From: Panorpa germanica
Taxonomy: Eukaryota > Arthropoda > Insecta > Mecoptera > Panorpidae
Direction of reading: 5' to 3'
DNA length: 64,000 nt
Assembly (NCBI GenBank): GCA_963678705.1
Contig: OY783214.1
Span: 15,934,001-15,998,000 of the forward strand
Shown: positions 36,851 to 49,559 of the stretch, in pieces
How the letters are laid out: every line of letters starts with the position of its first letter
Position numbering within the stretch: position 1 is the stretch's first letter
The notes under the pieces: model-generated
Told to the model about the DNA's origin: nothing
The model's input: only the letters and a program-made list of their open reading frames with translations
The model's database searches: none
Position numbers and translations under genes: made by a program

Positions 36851-37505
36851 CTGAAACAAAAAGATTCAATTTAATAAAACGTCAAAAAATACAAACACAA
36901 TGTCATGCATTTGTTATATATTTAGCATAATACAATTACTGTTTATTTATTACAAGTAATATATGACAAAATTGGATTTATTTTCTATATTTAAAATTAT
37001 TTGGAAAGTTTCATTCAATTATAAATGAAACATTATTAATTTAGAAAGAGAATATTTTTTCTCTCTTACCATTTCATATTTGTTTTCTCTTTCTACGTTA
37101 TATTTATTGTTTTATTACATCGATCGTTTTATATATAAACTACTATTTATATATTCGTATTTATAAGTGGTATTACATATTGTTTCCCATATTATTATTG
37201 ACTTTAACTTAGCGGCCAGCAGCAATTATTTTTATATATTATTCAGAGCACCTTGACATTGTGTGAAAAAGTCAATATCAAACGAAAATACAACGGGCTC
37301 ATAATTTGATAGCTGCAGACCTTAAGCTCACGGTTTATCGCAAGACTTTGTTTGTCCTTTTCTGATCCCAGGTGAATACAAACGTAAATAGAAATTAATT
37401 GTATTTAAATAATGAAATCGTCTACTTAAAGTAGCTTACATAATTACAAGTTAGGAAAATAAACTCACACTAAAGTACACGTACAAAAAATAAACAAATA
37501 GTAGA

Positions 37506-37648
37506 TTACACTCTGTACAAGCCAAAGGTTAAATTGGTGTAGAACCGTGCAGGGTACTCTACTGAATTGATCAATATTGATTTGGAATATGAATCCGTAG
37601 GACAAATATTGAACTGTGTATTTTGGTTGTTATTTTCTTTGTCATAAT
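37506..37648 (-). other. Weak candidate extracellular exon
   Basis: Open on the minus strand, reading YYDKENNNQNTQFNICPTDS then SILINSVEYPARFYTNLTF, a composition like a folded extracellular domain (slightly CUB-like around EYP..FYTNLT). The only nearby acceptors are poor and neither possible donor matches the phase of the transmembrane exon, so at least one further exon would be needed. Could be chance. Confidence 0.15.
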
Positions 37649-37879
37649 AACTTCGAAGTAGGGAAAATGATATAAACTTAGTCATTGTCCACAAGGCCTA
37701 AATCGCAACTTCACTAAATATGTCCGGCACCTCGGATCCGATCTCAGAGTCAAAAATAAACATGCCTTATTTCATTTCTATAAGTAAGGGGCGTACGCAC
37801 ACTGAAAGTATGACTGTTTTAAGATCTGGCTACTCAGGCTATTTCTATGTGCTCCACTACTCATAATCAGGGTTGCATT

Positions 37880-38133
37880 CCCAGTAAACAATTTGGTGAA
37901 GTGCCCTATTTAGTGACGTTTCTATCACTATTTCACTTCAATTATAGTTCGCATCAACTTTATCTTCATTTGTATTCCTACAAGTGGAGTAATTTCGCCA
38001 TTTGTAGCCGATAAAGTAGACATTTTATATGAAAAAATGTGAGAAACTGAACTATAAATGAACTCTTTCATGACAAAAAAATCAGGACGCATCTTCAATA
38101 TGATGTCAAAGTGACTCCAAAATGTTTACTGGG
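37880..38133 (+). mobile_element. MITE family B, copy 2 (254 bp)
   Basis: The best-preserved ends of the family: CCCAGTAAACA at the left and TGTTTACTGGG at the right, flanked by TT on both sides (37878-37879, 38134-38135). The interior aligns end to end with the copies at 8838 and 46435. Confidence 0.85.
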
Positions 38134-38368
38134 TTAAGACACTGGAGGCTACCGTTACTTCGAGCTCTATCTACATCCACTTCCTGTTTGAAATGGCTTT
38201 CATTATTTGTAATTACTCATTTTTAATCTCTATTCCTGTTGCACTTCCTAAATATGATTAAGTTTTTTACTCTAAATTAGTAAACGAATTCAACTAAAGT
38301 CTGTTAGAGATTTGTTTTAAAATCAGGTTCAAATTAATCAATTTTTGTCAAAATATATGTCGCAATAC

Positions 38369-38447
38369 CATCAAGGAAATGTTCCGCCACGTGTCGGCAT
38401 CAACTTGCACTTCTAGAGTAGCGCTGGGTCCGCAAACCACAACTGGA
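38369..38447 (-). other. Weak candidate extracellular exon
   Basis: A GC-rich island that on the minus strand reads PVVVCGPSATLEVQVDADTW then RNISLM between an acceptor (ATCCTTCTAG|T) and a GT (TTGATG|GTATTG). The alternating hydrophobic pattern and an NIS sequon suit an extracellular beta domain upstream of the transmembrane exon. The acceptor tract and donor are mediocre, and the plus strand is also open here. Confidence 0.22.
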
Positions 38448-39664
38448 CTAGAAGGATCTCATATTTCGCAGAATCACCGCGAGCATGCTTGCTGATTAGA
38501 GGCAGAAGTTTACAGTCTAGACTGCAGACAGAGTATCAAGATATCAAAGTATCAGTTATTGAAAAACATTCAAACTGGATATACTGTTTATATTTTCACA
38601 CGCTTTGTGATTTTATGTAAATTACGTTTTATCCTTTAGTAATTATTTACAGTGTATTAGCGATTTAAATGTTGCTGCGTAAAAAGGTGATTACAACAAG
38701 AGACGCATTGTGACTAGATAAGTGAGATAGCTCCATGTGCATTTGTGATAACTTATAAATGCAACCAAATAAAATGATAATGCAGATAAACTTGTCCAAT
38801 AGCGCTCGCATGCTTACAACTCAAATATTGTTTTTATGTATATATTTTCTATTTTATATCTCACTGATGAACTGAAGGATCGATATTTAAACGTATAGAT
38901 AAGTGCATTAGTACACTTAAGTTGAAGATTTGTTTACTTGTATACTTTCTAAACAAAAATAATAATAATTAATCGATGACATGGAAAAAACATTGAATAA
39001 CAAGAATCTTACATGCGTCTGTTATTGTTTTGATTTAAATCCGCATAACACCTAAACATTACCGATAATATTAATGTTAGAAATACATATTTACATGTTA
39101 TAAATAATATCGAACGATTATTTACAGGCCATACGTAATCACACAAAACAAAGTACATATATCGTATGAGCTATGTTAATTCTTGCATCATCTTTGTTTT
39201 TGAGGTTATGTCATGTTTCAATATTTGATAGGTTAGTTGTTTTTGACAGATCATTTGTTGTTTACTTCATGTCGTACTGGTATTACAAATGCATATATTA
39301 AACATAAACTATTTATGTTTAGGAGATCATTATAAACATAAATAACAATGGTACATATTTTGCTAATATTGTAATATCTATAAACAAACATCGATGTTGG
39401 TCTAGGTAATGGTACTGATGGTACGATGTTCAAGTTTATATATTTAGTAAATATTGGGATGGAAATATATAAGAGTATTCACGTCAACTACGTTAAATTG
39501 TGTTATTGGTGTTATAGTGTTGTGGTGCTGGAATTAATTAGGCTTAGGTCGCACAGCGGAATAATTCCGCGTGGTTTTATTTCCGTATACTAAAACGCAC
39601 TGAATTAAAACCGCAGTGTTCACGTTCATATGATTCCCTGTGTTACATAATTCGTTATTATTAT
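38448..39664. other. Gene-free stretch
   Basis: AT-rich sequence. A near-palindrome gcggaataattccgc at about 39558, near a gtcgcacagc word, hints at a decayed element but ends cannot be defined. Confidence 0.35.
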
Positions 39665-40075
39665 TTATTCTTTTTATATTTATTTATTTGCCTTGACTTT
39701 TATTCGTCATAGCCACCATCAAACATTTTTTATATATATTTTACATTTTATAATTCTATTTTACAAATTTCTAACTATTTAAATAATTCACTAATTAATT
39801 TTGAATCACTTAACAAGAATTTAGTATTAACAGGAAAAGTTTTAATCACATCTAATATTTCACTATTGAATTTTGATCTTTGTAAACTATAATTTATGCA
39901 TTCAAAGTTAATATGATCTAAAGTTCCTTCTTCACCACATTGGCATCTATCATCAGATTTAACATTAACTTTGTACAGGTGAGCTGGGGTTTTACAATGA
40001 TTACTTTTGATTCTGATTATAGTTGATATAATTTTGCAGGACTCATTTCTGAACCATCTCATAAATCGTTACTTA
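39665..40075 (-). mobile_element. 5'-truncated LINE (family L1), ORF2 C-terminus and tail
   Basis: On the minus strand a 95-residue frame (40062-39775) reads RWFRNESCKIISTIIRIKSN... then a Cys/His motif CQCGEEGTLDHINFEC (C-x-C-x7-H-x4-C), the hallmark of the C-terminal end of ORF2 in Jockey/I/R1-type non-LTR retrotransposons. The stop is followed by a 3' UTR and an A-rich aaataaataaat tail near 39690-39665. The rest of the reverse transcriptase is missing, so this is a dead 5'-truncated insertion. A decayed relative lies at 4893-5215. Confidence 0.82.
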
Positions 40076-41371
40076 TACGTAATATTTATGTAGTATATAT
40101 GTTTATAACTAAATAAATACTACGTAGTTGTCTTTAGTTGGAAGATTTAATCATTTGCAATCTTAGTTTTATTCTTATTCCTATGTTTATTTAAATGTGA
40201 TAGGTATATGCTTTTTTATTACTAATAGTTTAGCTTACTTGTTAGTTTAGTAGTTTACTAATTTAAGTAATACAGTCAATGTAATTGGTTGAATTAAATG
40301 TAAAAAGAAGGTAATACCTAACCTAACGACAAAAACGCAAATAAGTAAATACAATAAAATAGTTTAGCTAGAAGCTGAAGACCAAGTCTTCAAACCTGTA
40401 TGTGTGCAGCTATAGAATAGTATGTTTAATCAAAATCTATCTATGATAAATACACAACAAGTACATTTAATCATACCCTATAGTAAATTAATCAATAAGT
40501 AAATTTAATCATTTTAACATACTGGGCGTAATGTCAAAACAATTTGATTTAATATTTGTTTCTAATTGGCATTTGTTTTTCCTAAAACAAATAACATTAA
40601 GTCCATAAACAACATCTAAGACGTATTCGTGATAGCTCCTTTATTAACTGATTAAATAATCAGTGGCTAATTAATTCTTGTTATGAATTTCGTCTTTTGT
40701 AAGTCCTAAACAAATGCGCAGTAGATGTTGGTCGTACGACTTCGACGTGCCGATAACAAAAACATGTTATTTGTTTGAAATTTTTTGTACTATTTACAAA
40801 AAACACGTTATATTTGCAAAAAGTATTAAATTTATTTAACGTAGGAGTATTGGAGCATTTACGACGGAAATTTTTAACCACACATTGTGGTTGCAGGTTA
40901 CAGAGAGGTGACATAAAAGGGATTATGACATTAGGAAGATGAGTCTAACAAAACGTGTCAAACGTTATTCAATGTTTTATTGCTTGTGTTCTGTAAGAAT
41001 TCATGACTTTCAGTTTGATAATGTAATAACAACTTCATACAAAGCTTGGGATGCCAACCAGAGATGACGAGTGTTTTTACAACTTCAAGGACCCTTGTTT
41101 TCTGAAAGTAAGGTTAGAAACTAACTCATCACTTATTTCCGCCTTTTACAAAACACATCCACCTAATTTAGTTAATTGAAATCGAATAATTATCTATTAG
41201 TTTTATTTTTCAATCAAAACGTTGCCGGAGAATATTTCTGATGTCACGCAGCTTAGATATTTACCAACCTTCTAATATCAAAACTTTCTGTTGCTGGTGA
41301 CGATTATTGATAATATTTGACCTATTCATCGTATAGGGATGTTTTCTCTTTAGCATCTTGTTGTATAATAC
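40076..41371. other. Gene-free stretch
   Basis: AT-rich. A 77-residue frame near 40681-40914 (minus) has no coding signals. No repeat recognised. Confidence 0.35.
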
Positions 41372-41392
41372 ATATATATATATATATATATA

Positions 41393-41445
<53 letters not shown>
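41372..41445. repeat. (TA)n microsatellite
   Basis: Two TA tracts (about 41372-41392 and 41402-41445) separated by a short ttatatttta interruption. Likely polymorphic. Confidence 0.95.
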
Positions 41446-41450
<5 letters not shown>

Positions 41451-41495
41451 TTATAAACATTAACGTTAAAGCTATTTGTTTGCTCTGTAACATAA

Positions 41496-41883
41496 GGCCG
41501 TCTGCACACGGGTCGACTGATTGCAAACTCGAAGTTTCCAACGAAAAGAGAACGATGTCGAGCCGTGTTTCGTGATTCTATAGAATTTTTAACAATAGCA
41601 TAATAGGGGATTTTATTGTGTCGTATTTATATGTTCGTATGTATTTAAATACTTTTGAATAGTATTTCTGCACATCTCTGCTCATGATGTCGCCATCAAC
41701 AGCATGCAACGTAATTAATTGCCCTGCGACATAGAACCACAGTCGTTTAAAACCAATTTCAAATCAGTATTCTTTCATTCGTGCCGTGTGCGTTCTCTCA
41801 CTAACAACACAGTTGCATTTTCATTCGGTTCGGGCAGATTCGGGGCTCGCGTTTGCAATCAGTCGACCCATGCCCTGACTGTC
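41496..41883. mobile_element. Harbinger-like MITE (388 bp)
   Basis: An inverted pair GGGTCGACTGATTGCAAAC (41510-41528) and its exact complement (41851-41869), inside weaker terminal repeats GGCCGTCTGCACAC / TGCCCTGACTGTC. TAA occurs on both sides (41493-41495 and 41884-41886). A 3-bp TWA duplication is typical of PIF/Harbinger elements. No transposase frame. Confidence 0.72.
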
Positions 41884-41886
41884 TAA

Positions 41887-42072
41887 GAGGCTGGAGGAAC
41901 GGATGTTTGATGGGCAGATTACGCACTCTGTGATTGCAGCTTAAAATACGGTACGGACCCTTGGACACATAAGCTTCAGCACGATAATTTATCATATACA
42001 TGTTCGATTGGAATTGTTTCCTTATTAATGCATGCTAAAATAATTACTGATTTTTAATTGAGAGGACCCTAA
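41887..42072 (+). repeat. Unclassified repeat D, copy 1
   Basis: The 3' block ttcgattggaattg ... tttttaattgagaggacccta is shared with 43845-44086, 49560-49790 and 51605-51683, all on the plus strand. Upstream of it a ggaacggatg-like block also matches. This copy abuts the Harbinger-like MITE. Confidence 0.5.
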
Positions 42073-43844
42073 CTATTTGAAGTCTTGATAGCGAATTTAT
42101 CAATTTATGATACGATTTCTGTATGGAATATATATCAGTGAAATATTTTTAGATTGGATACATGTTCGTTGCTCGTATTCACACATGTAAATCATTCGGT
42201 ACTCATGCACCATTTGAATATACTCGTATTCTTATAATCGTATAGATAACAAAGAATAAATTATTAAAACATCACAAATTTTGCGAACTCATGCAATATG
42301 ATATCTGGCTTAGATGCTTCATCATTTCATTCATTAATTATGAAATATGGAGCAAACTTTGGACACACAGTCTAGGGTATCCTGCTAATGTTTACTTATT
42401 GTATGAGTGTGTACAGATTCATGTGTACGTTTATGTGTGTGTGAATTTAACCTAAATTACTTTTACCGTACTTTGTACATTTTGAAATACATTCAAGGAG
42501 CGAGACTAAATCTTAATCACAATTACTGGATTATGCACAAATATCGGTAAAATGGCAAAAACTACTTTTCATATTGTTAACGATATTTCGCCCAAGCTCT
42601 TAGTACAGTCCTAGACCTACTTCTAAGACGCTATTTCTAAAAGATTGATAACTAAGATTAACAAATACAAAAACAAATTAATAATTTGTAAGATTATTCC
42701 TGCTTTAAAACTTTTATAATCAAGAAACGTTTGAAAATAGAATTATAACCTATCTTGTACTTTGTAGATTAAGTACCTTTCTCATTCTAACATTAATATT
42801 TTTTTATGTTTTGTCTCAACAGCAATCGATACATTAAAATTATTATAAAGATACGATATACTCGTACGAGGAAATTTATTATCGAGTTCTATATTTATAA
42901 CATCGTAATCTAAGAGTTAATATCTTTTAAACAAACGGTTATTTTATCGTTACACACGTTGCAGAACCAGATAAGAAACCGGAAGTGTATAAACTAAGAA
43001 CGAAATCAACCGTGGTGAACATTAAAGTATATTATTGTCGAATACTTATATCGAATAACTATAATAGAGGCCATACATAAGTCTACACTCCCATTCGTAG
43101 GATATGAGCTTATGACATCATACGCAGTTTAGATTTATAGAAATTAAGATATTGTTCACAAATCTATTGGACATAACTTTTTCTTAACTTATTCATACAT
43201 TAATATGTTGGGTGAAGTTTGGCTTAAAACATTTCACTTTCCCCTTAAAAAAATGTATGTAATACTACCAACATAAAAAAAATTCACTAAACATTTTCGA
43301 ATCTAGTTCGGTCAAAAGTTCAAGTAATCGATCAATTGAGAAATGTCTTCAGTAATCATTGTTTTAGACAGACAATTAGAACAAAATAAACATATTGGTA
43401 ATTGTTAAACAATCTTATCTGTTTGCCTTCCAAACTACTATCAGTGACATGAATATCATTGTCTGCATTCCAAATTTTGGACCAAAGACATTGGTACATA
43501 AAAGTTCAATAGTTATACTTCTGATAATGTTATTTACACAGAGATTATTTAGTGGGAGTTCATATTACAGAATGTATTAACGATAATATTGTCTTAAGGT
43601 GTACAAAGTTTAATGTTGTAAGAATATATAGAAACTATGAGAAGTTTATTTCAACGCCTAAAAACAATATATATACATGTTTTTATAAATTATAATGGCA
43701 TTCAATTTCAACTACAACAAGGTTGGTTTGAGACTTGAATTCAATAGCTTATTTCACCCAGGAGTACAACGCAATATAATAAGCTTGTAGTAAGCTAGCA
43801 AGTGTGAAACTTCACTCACTGCAAGACCCTTTAGACACTCTCAG
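42073..43844. other. Gene-free stretch
   Basis: AT-rich with nothing recognisable beyond short low-quality open frames. Confidence 0.35.
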
Positions 43845-44086
43845 TACATTGCTGTGATTTCAACACAGACCTGATCATGATATGCAGGGGAACAGAGGTG
43901 CCTATTCTCAGAATGCTGATGTAGGGACTTATGGACCAGAGCATATGAACCTTCACGTGTCTGGGAACACGTGCGACACATACAGATCGGTTAAAATACC
44001 TGATAATATACATATTCGAATGGAATTGATTATTAATCAATGATTGTTATATAATTATTGACTTTTAATTGAGAGAACCCTAGAAA
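43845..44086 (+). repeat. Unclassified repeat D, copy 2
   Basis: Aligns with 49560-49790 over about 240 bp (ggaacagaggtgcctattct, acttatggacc, then the common end attgacttttaattgagaga). Its reading frame is interrupted. Perhaps the 3' end of a larger element. Confidence 0.6.
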
Positions 44087-45009
44087 TAGTAACAAATTGA
44101 AAGCATTTTATGCACATTATAGATTTATGTATGAAAGTAAGTTGTAAATGTTATTTCTTGTTTGTTGAATTACAATATTTACAGAGAGTTATCATACTGG
44201 CGTCGGTTACACCTTAAAATCGAGAATTGGGTCGTTGATTTTGACAAATGATAAAATAAATCAGAATTCAATGTCACAATAAGCGTAAAACAAGCTTACG
44301 CAAATAGTCAATTACTTACTATCTCAAGAATTAAAAAAAAGTTAAATATTTTGTATCTAAGTAACTGATAACACTGCTATCCAGCCTTGTACTACTCTGC
44401 CAATCGACATCGTCAGTGTAATTTCATACGCAACGATGAGACGTTTTCCTTATCAGTGCGTTGATTGCTTTAGAGGCTACAACCCACATAACACACTCCT
44501 ACACGGAACCACACGTGGATGTATGAATACGAGTTTTATCTCTTTTAATCTCACTAGTTAACATATAGCACTAATTACACACACACACATAATGAATAAT
44601 GCTTTTTAATGTATGCTTGAATGTTAATAACACTTGTATGTGTGGATTTAATTCACTGCAATAATTATGAGACCCACATCCTGGTTAATAAAATAAAAAC
44701 CCCCTTGCTGTAATTATGTGTACTAATTCAAATACTAATTTTAGGATTTATATTCATCATTTACAAGTTATTCAAGATGATATAATTTGGTTGTGAAATG
44801 ATGTGTTAGGAATAGATTTTTTAATTCTTTATTGAAATATTGGGTAATTAATATATATTGGTGGTTTCGTTTTATTTAGCATTCAAAAATTAACAAAGAT
44901 ATATCTATTTAAAGTTGGTATTTCGTTTTTCCGTCTAATATTTGTAGCTACTCAATAGAATATCATAAGCAAGCCTACTTATTTATCGTTGTATATCACG
45001 ACATTATAT
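44087..45009. other. Gene-free stretch
   Basis: AT-rich; a short (AC)n tract near 44580. No supported features. Confidence 0.35.
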
Positions 45010-45330
45010 TAAAATTTTATGGATTGTCGCAGCAGGTGCTAGCGGGGTGACGTTTAATTCTGCATCTCTTTTATACTTTTATGGTTTAACAGCGAAGGCA
45101 AAGGTAAGCGAATGCTAATGGGAAAAAAAAATATAATTTATATAAAAATATATAAAAATTCAGCCTGCATATGTTTGTGCTCGCAAAAAAGCGTGGCGGG
45201 GTTTAGGTAGTTTTTAAAATAAATTTTTACCCCATTAATTATTAAAAAGACAAACATTACTATTAAAATCGTTAATAGCTTTTATAATATTACGAATTGA
45301 ACAAAAATAATTGGATATTTGATGTGGAAT
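45010..45330 (+). repeat. Dispersed repeat family E, copy 2
   Basis: Shares the gtcgcagcaggtgctagcgg block, tttaacagcg and an aaatcgttaatag tail with 11055-11290. The tail also resembles the right half of MITE family A. Ends undefined. Confidence 0.45.
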
Positions 45331-46434
45331 ACAGTTTTATATAAATCCAGTTATGATTCACAACCCATAACTCAATAAGAAAATCCCCGTCTTCTTATCT
45401 TATAGATGTAATGTTTTCCAGTAGATCTTCTTCATATATGTTACATAATATCAGGAGTTGACATATATTAAAGGTTCTTTCTTTACGTGCTGTTGACATG
45501 TATGACGTCGTTGAATCCTACCGATATTTCGATTTAAGAAATAGTCAAACTTTCGCTACGAGAAACATCGTCATAAGAGTTACATAACTTTTTACTGACG
45601 TACGACCATTTTAAGAACTGTCAATACCTCTTGTTTGTACAACACATCTATGCTACTGCCTACAAAATACTGTAGCAAACAATATTTGAGAGATATGATT
45701 TCTTTCGTAGAATATTTGAAGGTACGTATATTACGGTTCGTTTTGATAAAGTACGAGTATTATCATCGCGCGCGTCATTCTGGGAAGTGAAGTCAGATGT
45801 TTTTGAGTGATGTCTATTCAGCGACGTATAGCAGAATATTGGCAGGACTGTCATGCTCCGGACACGTTTATTGATAGTAGATATCTTCGTTTGTAAATTG
45901 TAGGAGAAATTTGCACTGAGTCAATAATAATTAAATTAGGAGATAGTGACACATTGTTTGTAATAATACCTCATGTTATTGACTCATAAGTCTACTTCTG
46001 TAAATGCGCCTAGTGGTTTGTAGAATTATTTGTTAGAATTGGGTCAATTCCTTAGTATTAATTTCATGTATTTATTAATTTAACATATGCGCCGTTAGGC
46101 AATACATAAGATCTCTATCAGGTTTACTATAGCGCTCTATAGTATTACTATATGTGCTCTAAGTTACGATTTGTGCATCAAGTTATAGATCTTTGTTATT
46201 ATTCAAATATTATTTGTTGACATTCATGTCTGTATTGACATCTAAGGATTGTCAACTTTGTTCTTTCAAAACAGTCTTAACGGTTTTAATTATATGTAGA
46301 TTGAGATTATAACGATTAAAACTTGCAACATTGAAGTTTCTCTTACAATTTACCTTAGTATAATATATGTAGTTATAAGTAATACTTTGAAGTAATTGTT
46401 GGAAGTGAATAGTAAAAAGTCTCCATAGCTATAT
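45331..46434. other. Gene-free stretch
   Basis: AT-rich with a small GC-richer patch near 45770 (atcgcgcgcgtcattctggg). The 64-residue minus frame there has no gene signals. Confidence 0.35.
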
Positions 46435-46686
46435 CCCAAGAAACAATTAGGTGAAGTGTCCCTTTTTGTGACATTTCTATCACTATTTCACTTCAATTAT
46501 AGTTCGCATCAACTTTATCTTCATTTGTGTTCCAACAGGTGGAATGTTTCGCCATTTGTAGCCGATAAAATAGACATTTTATATGAACGACTGTGAGAAA
46601 CTGAACTGCAAATGAACTCTGTCATGACAAAAAAGTCATGTGCATCTTCAATATGATGGCAAAGTGAATCCAAAATGTTTACTGGG
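46435..46686 (+). mobile_element. MITE family B, copy 3 (252 bp)
   Basis: Left end CCCAAGAAACA (mutated) and right end TGTTTACTGGG, flanked by AT on both sides (46433-46434, 46687-46688). Closest to copy 2. Confidence 0.85.
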
Positions 46687-47284
46687 ATGTGTTCTTGAGA
46701 ACTACAGAGTCTGATTGATCTTGCAACAAAAGATTTGATAGCGTCTAAGTCAGAATAATATTTACATCATATGAATAATTTATTTAAAAGGTTAAATGTT
46801 GTTAGAGTGTATTTAACTTTACAGACTATAAAATAAAATGCTGAGTAAAGTGATGCTGCAGAAGTAAAGATTTCTGAGGTTTAAGTTCTTACAATCACTA
46901 CCCCCGCAATATCCCACCCCACACCGCAGCACCGCGCCACTAAGAATCAACTAGAGTGAATGACTTTTATACGCCATAAATATTTTTTCTAGACATTTTT
47001 ATATTAATTTATAACATTGCATTGTTTAACTGAGGTATTGTATTAAATTTATGATACGTACTATCATTGAAACGGATTATTTATTTATTTAAATATAAAA
47101 ATATGTCACGTACTTGTGATGCTAATATGATCTGCTTTTGTTCGCTATTAGGATGGTCGCACTCTAAATATGTACTGGAGTTATTATTTTATGATATATG
47201 ATAAGTATGAAAATTTACACGCTATCAACCTAGTGATATTAAAAAATATTTAAAAAATAATATCTAGTTACTTTTTTTTTCTTA
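46687..47284. other. Gene-free stretch
   Basis: AT-rich, with a GC-richer patch at about 46905-46945 (cccaccccacaccgcagcac) of unknown meaning. Confidence 0.35.
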
Positions 47285-47470
47285 TCCTTCTTTTATCTGG
47301 CAATCCTTCTCATGTTATTTGTGTCTTTTTCTCTTAAGAATTGTGGTATCTCTCTCTCCCAAATCCTTTTATATCTTGTGTTGTGTAATTGCTCTTCTCA
47401 ATTTTTTCCATTCTTTCCTGTTGCTGTATCTCCCTGTCTCTTCTCCTTAGCTCCTCTTCCTTTTTTTATA
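47285..47470 (-). pseudogene. LINE ORF2 fragment (family L2), coiled and IARF-upstream part
   Basis: On the minus strand this pyrimidine-rich stretch decodes as KKEEELRRRDREIQQQERME then KIEKSNY, and after a two-base frame change YKRIWEREIPQFLREKD then TNNMRRIAR and a stop. A charged helix followed by Y-x2-I-x3-IP-xLx..M-x-RIAR is the pattern of the C-terminal region of insect LINE ORF2 proteins, just before the ARF-x-GNE segment. One frameshift and a stop make it dead. Confidence 0.65.
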
Positions 47471-49022
47471 AGAATCTAGTTACTTTTTTTTCTCTTACCT
47501 TTTGCAATGTTTTCACATTAAATCAGTTTTCTTACCAATTAAAACCATCTCTTAAGAATAAAAAAAAACACGTACTGCACAATGTGACATACATCAAATG
47601 CATAAGAAAGAGTACTATTTAAGAAAGAGATTTGTAGTTAAGGCCTTAAGTTTTTATTCAAACACTGACTGAAGTAATAAAATTTCTAAATCTTTCTCTG
47701 TGTAATTTCTTTAATGGCAGGGTGGTGGACGAAATCTTATATCATCCATGTTCCATCTAGAGCTTTGATACTAAACCTGCAAAGTTTGGTATCCATAAGT
47801 GATATGTAGTTTTTCTTTAAATAGGGAAGAATAACCTTGAAAATGTTTTTTTAATTTGTAGTACAGGTAAATACTGATTCTCTTTAAACACCAGCTAAGA
47901 ACATAAACACAGAATCTGTGTTTATTCTATTTAATTAAATATTATTGAAGTTCTCAAGATGTCTGTCAATGTCAACAAAATGAACGTATTATTTGAAATA
48001 GACTAACAAACAATCAATATGGATTGTGAACGGCAATGACCTTGCACGCCAAGCGTTCATGTTACTGGTACATAAAACATCTCTAAGTATACTAACTTCA
48101 TGTATGTATCATACTGTGCTTGTAGTTGTACTAGTTTACTGTAATAAAACGGTGTACAAGGTTTTTCTCTAGGTGGAAAATGCGCAGTCGGTGGAAATAC
48201 AGCGTGCATCGAAAATAATGGTCAATGAATCTCATATTTTGTCAAATGATTATCGAGAAAACATTGTTTTATATTTACAGTTAGTACATTTACATAACAT
48301 TTCGAATTGAATCGTACTATAGTCGTACTACAATTTAATTATTTTTGTCTTTTTCAGTAAATACCTAAAGTACTGGCAGACGTATCCAGTTCCGGCCTTC
48401 TTTACTTCATGATATACAGACTCGTACATGATTTCGTAAATATGTCATAACAAGGAAAAATGTTTCTACTTATATCGATCGACTCTGTTTACATTCTCGT
48501 TAAATAGATAGTTATTACTTTTACGACACCCTATCAGATAACGCCTTCAACTTGAAACAAAGTATAACTAGGAAAATAAACCATTATTTCCGGATTTATG
48601 TTTATAAGTACGATTAAAAATAGTCTATCAACATTTCACGGAAACTAATTATTTGTTCACGATTCCCGAAAGCAATCAAGTTGATATAAAATTGTAGCAA
48701 AACAAGGCGAACGCAGACGTGGATTAAATAATAATGAATCCATCGTCAAACGGTATAATCAATGCTAACTTCTGTGTACTTCAGTTTATTTATTGCGCTG
48801 CTGACGTGTTTAGTTTTATTGGAAGCGATTTAGATTGCCAGCGGCTTAATCACAAAATTATATTGATTGTATTCTGCATAAATGCAATATTTACGTAACC
48901 TTTCTGTATCAGATACGTTTAGACGTAAATTGTACGTAAAAACTCAATAAAAATGAGATACCATAAGCAAAGCGAATGTGAAACTGAATAACGGAATATT
49001 CCCTATTTTAAACTAATTATAA
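47471..49022. other. Gene-free stretch
   Basis: AT-rich. No supported features; small GC-richer patches near 48160-48220 and 48390 have no assignable role. Confidence 0.35.
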
Positions 49023-49229
49023 GTGCGCTTAATTGTCTCTCAAACAAGTCATCGGGATTTTCATCATTTCTTTTGTTTCAATGCCGTTGATTTGGATGAC
49101 CACAAACTTATTCTTCCCAAACAAATGTTGAAAAGACAATTGATGGATGAGACAGCTGCGTTTAGTTTGTTTGACCTTGTATATGTATTTAAGACAAGAG
49201 ATTTATCTAAAAATAACATAAAACAATAG
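49023..49229 (+). other. Open frame of doubtful status (68 residues)
   Basis: Reads HRDFHHFFCFNAVDLDDHKL then ILPKQMLKRQLMDETAAFSL. The balanced composition is more protein-like than the surrounding chance frames, but no start context, splice signals or family can be named. The opposite strand is open too. Confidence 0.15.
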
Positions 49230-49559
49230 TTGTATTCGTATTGTTTAATTGTTACAAAGTGCAATGATTGTTACTGTAGTAAATCCTCAATTTGGCAGAT
49301 TGCATTTGGGTGGAATTCTGCCAAAAAAATACTCTTATTACATGACACGTTCACTTTGTTTAATCTTCATACAAAAAATCAACATGGGGAAATACCAAAA
49401 GCAGCATTGGTATTTATATTTTCTTTGTTTTTATGGCACACGTCTTTAAACCGAATGGCTAGTCATATTTAAGACCATACAAAAAGATTCAAGAAATGTA
49501 TTGAGCATTCATAATCTACAAGATATTTATTTTTACCTCATCCTGGTAATTTATGTTCA

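Noticed and set aside
41261-42001. Minus-strand frames of 82 and 66 residues
   Set aside because: The first is generated by the (TA)n microsatellite and the second lies across the Harbinger-like MITE and repeat D.
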